A stretch of DNA of 12,242 bases. It comes from Deltaproteobacteria bacterium (lineage in GTDB: Bacteria; Desulfobacterota; DSM-4660; Desulfatiglandales; HGW-15). Shown piece after piece: positions 12,122 to 12,242 of the stretch (within the stretch, counting starts at the first letter, position 1; the number at the start of each line of letters is the position of its first letter). The position numbers and the translations under genes are program-made. A model generated the notes under the pieces. That model was not told the origin of the DNA. It was given only the letters and a program-made list of their open reading frames with translations, and did not search any database. The stretch spans positions 1 to 12,242 of the forward strand of contig JAFGDF010000111.1 of assembly GCA_016932235.1 (NCBI GenBank), given 5' to 3'.

Positions 12122-12242
12122 AGGCTGTCCAGTAACCTCCATTTTGGAGGCTGTCTGACAATGTCCAGATGCAAGGCTTCCGAAACCGGGAACCCGCCCC
12201 GGAGGGGTGGGAACTGAGCGCCCTTTGGGAGCGAAGAAATCC
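12120..12242. repeat. Right-edge repeat-like sequence
   Basis: GGAGGCTGTC occurs twice (12120-12129, 12146-12155), and CCTCC / GGAGG (12136-12150) form a hairpin. The following ATGTCCAGATGCAAGGC and GC-rich palindromic text resemble an intergenic repeat I associate with Geobacter-like and related genomes, but the window ends inside it and I cannot confirm the match. No gene is evident here. Confidence 0.4.

Overview
The window reads as a piece of chromosome from a Gram-negative bacterium of moderate GC (near 47% by eye). My best guess is Desulfobacterota (former Deltaproteobacteria) or a close relative. This rests on signal-peptide and lipoprotein envelope genes, an RpoE-like ECF sigma factor with a membrane anti-sigma factor and a DUF3106-like protein, a RecD2 helicase, a class II-type photolyase, and intergenic regions crowded with short palindromic repeats. 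There is no rRNA or tRNA to fix the lineage, so this is inference.

Left part (1-3744, + strand): a repeat-derived leader, then 6-phosphogluconolactonase and glucokinase, which overlap and make the two ends of glucose entry into the oxidative pentose-phosphate route (glucose to glucose-6-P, and 6-phosphogluconolactone to 6-phosphogluconate). Then come a CspA-family cold-shock protein with a long leader and a strong terminator hairpin, and a four-domain ribosomal protein S1 homologue. A hairpin separates S1 from the convergent recD2.

Middle (3749-7882, - strand): recD2, a repeat-rich gap, then a three-gene operon read leftward: ECF sigma factor, zinc-finger anti-sigma factor with one membrane span, and a secreted or membrane-anchored protein built of four exact 18-residue Trp/Pro repeats. 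Divergent from the operon (8283-9264, + strand) lie a secreted Tyr/His-rich protein with a C-terminal Cys motif and a glycine-zipper lipoprotein. Upstream of this pair is an ECF-style promoter (AAACTT, 16 nt, GTCTAA). The simplest reading is a cell-envelope stress module in which the sigma factor drives the divergent pair.

Right part (9265-12242): an 856-base non-coding stretch packed with several kinds of inverted and tandem repeats, then a good sigma-70-type promoter and a two-gene operon of a flavin-binding PNPOx-like protein and a DNA photolyase. This operon is bracketed by two about 64-base inverted-repeat copies in opposite orientation, so it may have been acquired or moved as a unit.

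I found no CRISPR array, toxin-antitoxin pair, phage gene or transposase. The most unusual content is regulatory: dispersed repeats appear to supply a start codon (pgl), promoter elements (recD2, perhaps pgl), a Shine-Dalgarno sequence (PNPOx-like gene) and a hairpin touching a ribosome-binding site (gene at 8283). No new system is proven; the sigma/anti-sigma/repeat-protein module with its divergent envelope genes is the best candidate for follow-up.
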